NCBI GenBank assembly: GCA_030841285.1
Contig: JAVECW010000049.1
Coordinates: 1 to 35,821, forward strand
Direction: 5' to 3'
From: Microbacteriaceae bacterium
GTDB taxonomy: Bacteria > Actinomycetota > Actinomycetes > Actinomycetales > Microbacteriaceae
DNA: 35,821 nucleotides
Shown here: positions 34,120 to 35,821 of the stretch, piece after piece
Numbering within the stretch: the first letter of the stretch is position 1
Layout of the letters: every line of letters starts with the position of its first letter
Notes under the pieces: model-generated
Databases searched by the model: none
Told to the model about the DNA's origin: nothing
Seen by the model: only the letters and a program-made list of their open reading frames with translations
Translations under genes and position numbers: made by a program

Positions 34120-34917
34120 GTCTGGTTCTGCGCGCATGTCGGCGCGAAGCCCGGCGAGGTAGTGGTCTCGCAGGCGGTGACGCGCTCCCTGCGGTAGGTG
34201 GGGGTACACCGCGGCGGTGAAACGCATCCATCGATCGAAGCTACGTTGGGCACGGTTGGGCCACGGCAGCCCGAACGACGAACGCAGGTCGGGTGAGAGC
34301 AGGCCGATCGTCATCAGGCGCCCGAGGGGCATGGCGAGGCGAAGCCACCACGGGCCGCTTTCCGCTCGCAGCAGGTCGTTCGCAACGCGCCGCGTTCCTG
34401 CGTCGGCGCCGAGCCTCGGCAACATCGCCTCCCAATACGTGCGGAAGGCATGGCGGTCGGCCGGCCAGATCTCCATCGGCACCTGGAGGGAGGTGCCGAT
34501 GGATGCGTAGTCCTGGTAGATCCGATCGGCGGACTCCTCGTCGAGGCGGCCGAACACGCGCTGGTACATGGTCACGGCCGTCTCGTATAGCGTCGCGGCA
34601 ACCCACAGCTGGAGCTCCGGATCGTATGCGTCGTATGGATGACCGGCGGCCTCCTCTGCACTGTGGACGGGGGCATGGGCGCGGTTGACCCGTTGCCGCA
34701 CCAGCGCGACCTCCTCAGGCGAGCCGTACACGACGGCATAGACGTAGGTGAGCGTCGCCTTGAGGCGGTCGAGCGGACGCGATGCGAAGTCGCTGTGGTT
34801 GGCGACGCCGCGCCCGACTGCGGGGTGTGCGATCTGCAGCAGGATCGCGCGCCCGCCACCGGCGACGAGGACGATCTCGCCCGCAATGTCTCGGAGGCCG
34901 CGGGAGGACTGGTTCAT
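34105..34917 (-). CDS. DUF2236 (MpaB/Lcp-like oxygenase) family protein
   Basis: The 270-residue product shows ILLQIAHPAVGRGVANHS (His31 and His41), LDRLKATLTYVYAVVYG, and YDPELQLWVAATLYET, the conserved blocks of the DUF2236 family. Some members, such as latex-clearing protein and MpaB, are b-type haem oxygenases, and the histidines in these blocks are candidates for haem binding. The substrate is unknown. There is no signal peptide. The start ATG follows GGAACGGAGG. The 3' end, ending in DQREH, is tandemly duplicated past the stop. It is divergent from sucC. Confidence 0.88.
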   Translation of the reverse strand: MNQSSRGLRDIAGEIVLVAGGGRAILLQIAHPAVGRGVANHSDFASRPLDRLKATLTYVYAVVYGSPEEVALVRQRVNRAHAPVHSAEEAAGHPYDAYDPELQLWVAATLYETAVTMYQRVFGRLDEESADRIYQDYASIGTSLQVPMEIWPADRHAFRTYWEAMLPRLGADAGTRRVANDLLRAESGPWWLRLAMPLGRLMTIGLLSPDLRSSFGLPWPNRAQRSFDRWMRFTAAVYPHLPQGARHRLRDHYLAGLRADMRAEPDQREH

Positions 34918-34984
34918 GTCGCGGCCTCCGTTCCTTAGTCAGGCCTATCTTGCCAGCCGATTCCGCGTAACCACAGGGCCGTGG

Positions 34985-35024
34985 CCTGATCTCGAAATTG
35001 CAATCAGGTTGAAAGGGATAGAGT
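34985..35024 (+). promoter_or_regulatory. Candidate sucC promoter with overlapping inverted repeat
   Basis: TAGAGT (35019-35024) may be the -10, with TTGCAA (34998-35003) as a -35 at a short 15-base spacing. CCTGAT (34985-34990) and ATCAGG (35003-35008) form an inverted repeat around that -35. A wider pair TCAGGCC/GGCCTGA (34939-34945, 34983-34989) shares the same bases. A regulator site is possible but unproven. Confidence 0.35.
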
Positions 35025-35057
35025 TTCGAGTGCTCGCTACCAGCTGATTGGATAACC

Positions 35058-35821
35058 GTGGATCTTTACGAGTATCAGGCCAGAGACCTGTTCGAACAGT
35101 ACGGGGTACCGGTTCTTCCGGGCATCGTCGCGGATACTCCGGAGGAGGTGCGGGCAGCGGCCGAGAAGCTCGGCGGCGTTGTCGTGGTGAAGGCCCAGGT
35201 CAAGACCGGCGGTCGCGGCAAGGCCGGCGGCGTCAAGGTCGCGAAGAACCCGGATGAGGCAGAGGCGGCCGGCCGTGCCATTCTCGGCCTCGACATCAAG
35301 GGTCACACCGTGCACCGCGTCATGGTCGCTGGCGGCGCGCGCATTGCGCAGGAGTTCTATTTCTCTGTTCTGCTCGACCGGGCCAACCGCTCATACCTCT
35401 CGCTGACGAGCGTCGAGGGCGGCATGGAGATCGAGCAGCTCGCAGTCGAGAAGCCCGAGGCACTCGCACGCATCGAGGTCGATCCCATCGCTGGCATCGA
35501 CCAGGCGAAGGCCGCAGAGATCGCGAAATCCGCTGGCTTCCCTGACGACCTCGTTGCCAAGGTGGCCGACGTCTTCGTCAAGCTCTACGACGTCTACAAA
35601 GGCGAGGACGCGACGCTCGTCGAGGTCAACCCGCTCGTGCTCACGGAGGAGGGTGACATCATCGCCCTCGATGGCAAGGTCACGCTCGACGAGAACGCAG
35701 GGTTCCGGCACCCGGCCCACGCGAACCTCGAGGACAAGGCTGAGGCCGACCCGCTCGAAGCCAAGGCCAAGGCGAGCGACCTGAACTACGTCAAGCTCGA
35801 CGGCGAGGTCGGCATCATCGG
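35058..35821 (+). CDS. sucC: Succinate-CoA ligase (ADP-forming) beta subunit, 3' end missing
   Basis: SucC forms the ATP-grasp subunit of succinyl-CoA synthetase in the TCA cycle. The frame starts at a GTG ([19 protein letters not shown], the typical N-terminus) and stays open to the end of the window, giving 254 residues of an expected 385-390. [18 protein letters not shown] near residue 45 is the nucleotide-binding segment of the ATP-grasp fold. VEVNPLVLT near residue 190 and [12 protein letters not shown] contain the magnesium-binding residues. sucD would be expected next. The Shine-Dalgarno is weak. Confidence 0.95.
   Translation, partial: MDLYEYQARDLFEQYGVPVLPGIVADTPEEVRAAAEKLGGVVVVKAQVKTGGRGKAGGVKVAKNPDEAEAAGRAILGLDIKGHTVHRVMVAGGARIAQEFYFSVLLDRANRSYLSLTSVEGGMEIEQLAVEKPEALARIEVDPIAGIDQAKAAEIAKSAGFPDDLVAKVADVFVKLYDVYKGEDATLVEVNPLVLTEEGDIIALDGKVTLDENAGFRHPAHANLEDKAEADPLEAKAKASDLNYVKLDGEVGII

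Overview
The window is chromosomal DNA from a high-GC actinobacterium, most likely a member of the Microbacteriaceae. I infer this from the GC-rich codon use, the actinobacterial gene set (rplM-rpsI-glmM, guaB beside a GuaB3-type paralogue, groES with CIRCE elements and no groEL next to it), the frequent leaderless-type gene starts, and a GGTTTCGATACG-type intergenic palindrome of the kind I recall as common in this family. I cannot name the genus. Almost all of it is conserved housekeeping sequence. I see no prophage, transposase, CRISPR array, tRNA or rRNA.

Layout. 1-1581: 3' part of a two-domain KaiC-like ATPase. 1649-4206: promoter, structured leader, then rplM, rpsI and glmM. 4207-4524: the only gene-free stretch over 300 bases, holding a 91-bp long palindrome and a 27-bp tandem repeat. 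4525-5478 (-): coaA. 5553-11656 (+): glmS, acpS, alr, tsaE, tsaB, rimI, tsaD, a tightly packed cell-wall precursor and t6A-tRNA modification cluster with several 4-base overlaps. 11851-12324: proline-rich DUF4190 membrane protein. 12426-13613 (-): THUMP-like methyltransferase. 13756-14052: groES with two CIRCE operators and a strong terminator. 14141-15130: RarD-type transporter. 15217-16719: guaB. 16760-17902 (-): PatB/MalY-type PLP enzyme. 17942-19066: GuaB3-like protein. 19112-20869: glpD. 20919-25703: an operon-like run khtT, khtU, SURF1, DUF3817, guaA. 25782-27219 (-): Bax-inhibitor-1-like protein and an unidentified membrane protein. 27290-30797: glycerophosphodiester phosphodiesterase and the PcrA/UvrD helicase. 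30811-30948: composite REP-like palindrome. 31041-33067: GAF-PP2C phosphatase, STAS antagonist and RsbW-like kinase, a partner-switching module. 33081-34917 (-): DsbA-like thioredoxin and a DUF2236 protein. 35058 to the end: start of sucC.

How the genes connect. Three IMP/GMP-related genes (guaB, the GuaB3 paralogue, guaA) lie within 11 kb. glmM, glmS and alr all supply peptidoglycan precursors. tsaE, tsaB and tsaD are three of the t6A genes. The PP2C/STAS/kinase trio probably controls a sigma factor or another target encoded elsewhere.

The most unusual points are: (1) guaA has no ATG, GTG, TTG or CTG that could start the full-length protein, and its reading frame begins at an ATT placed six bases after a good Shine-Dalgarno sequence; (2) a repeated TANNNT-N6-8-(A/G)TG arrangement at many gene starts indicates leaderless transcripts; (3) rplM has a multi-hairpin 5' leader; (4) a 91-bp palindrome lies between glmM and coaA; (5) the 3' ends of coaA and of the DUF2236 gene have been tandemly duplicated just past their stop codons. 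I did not find a convincing new multi-gene defence or metabolic system.
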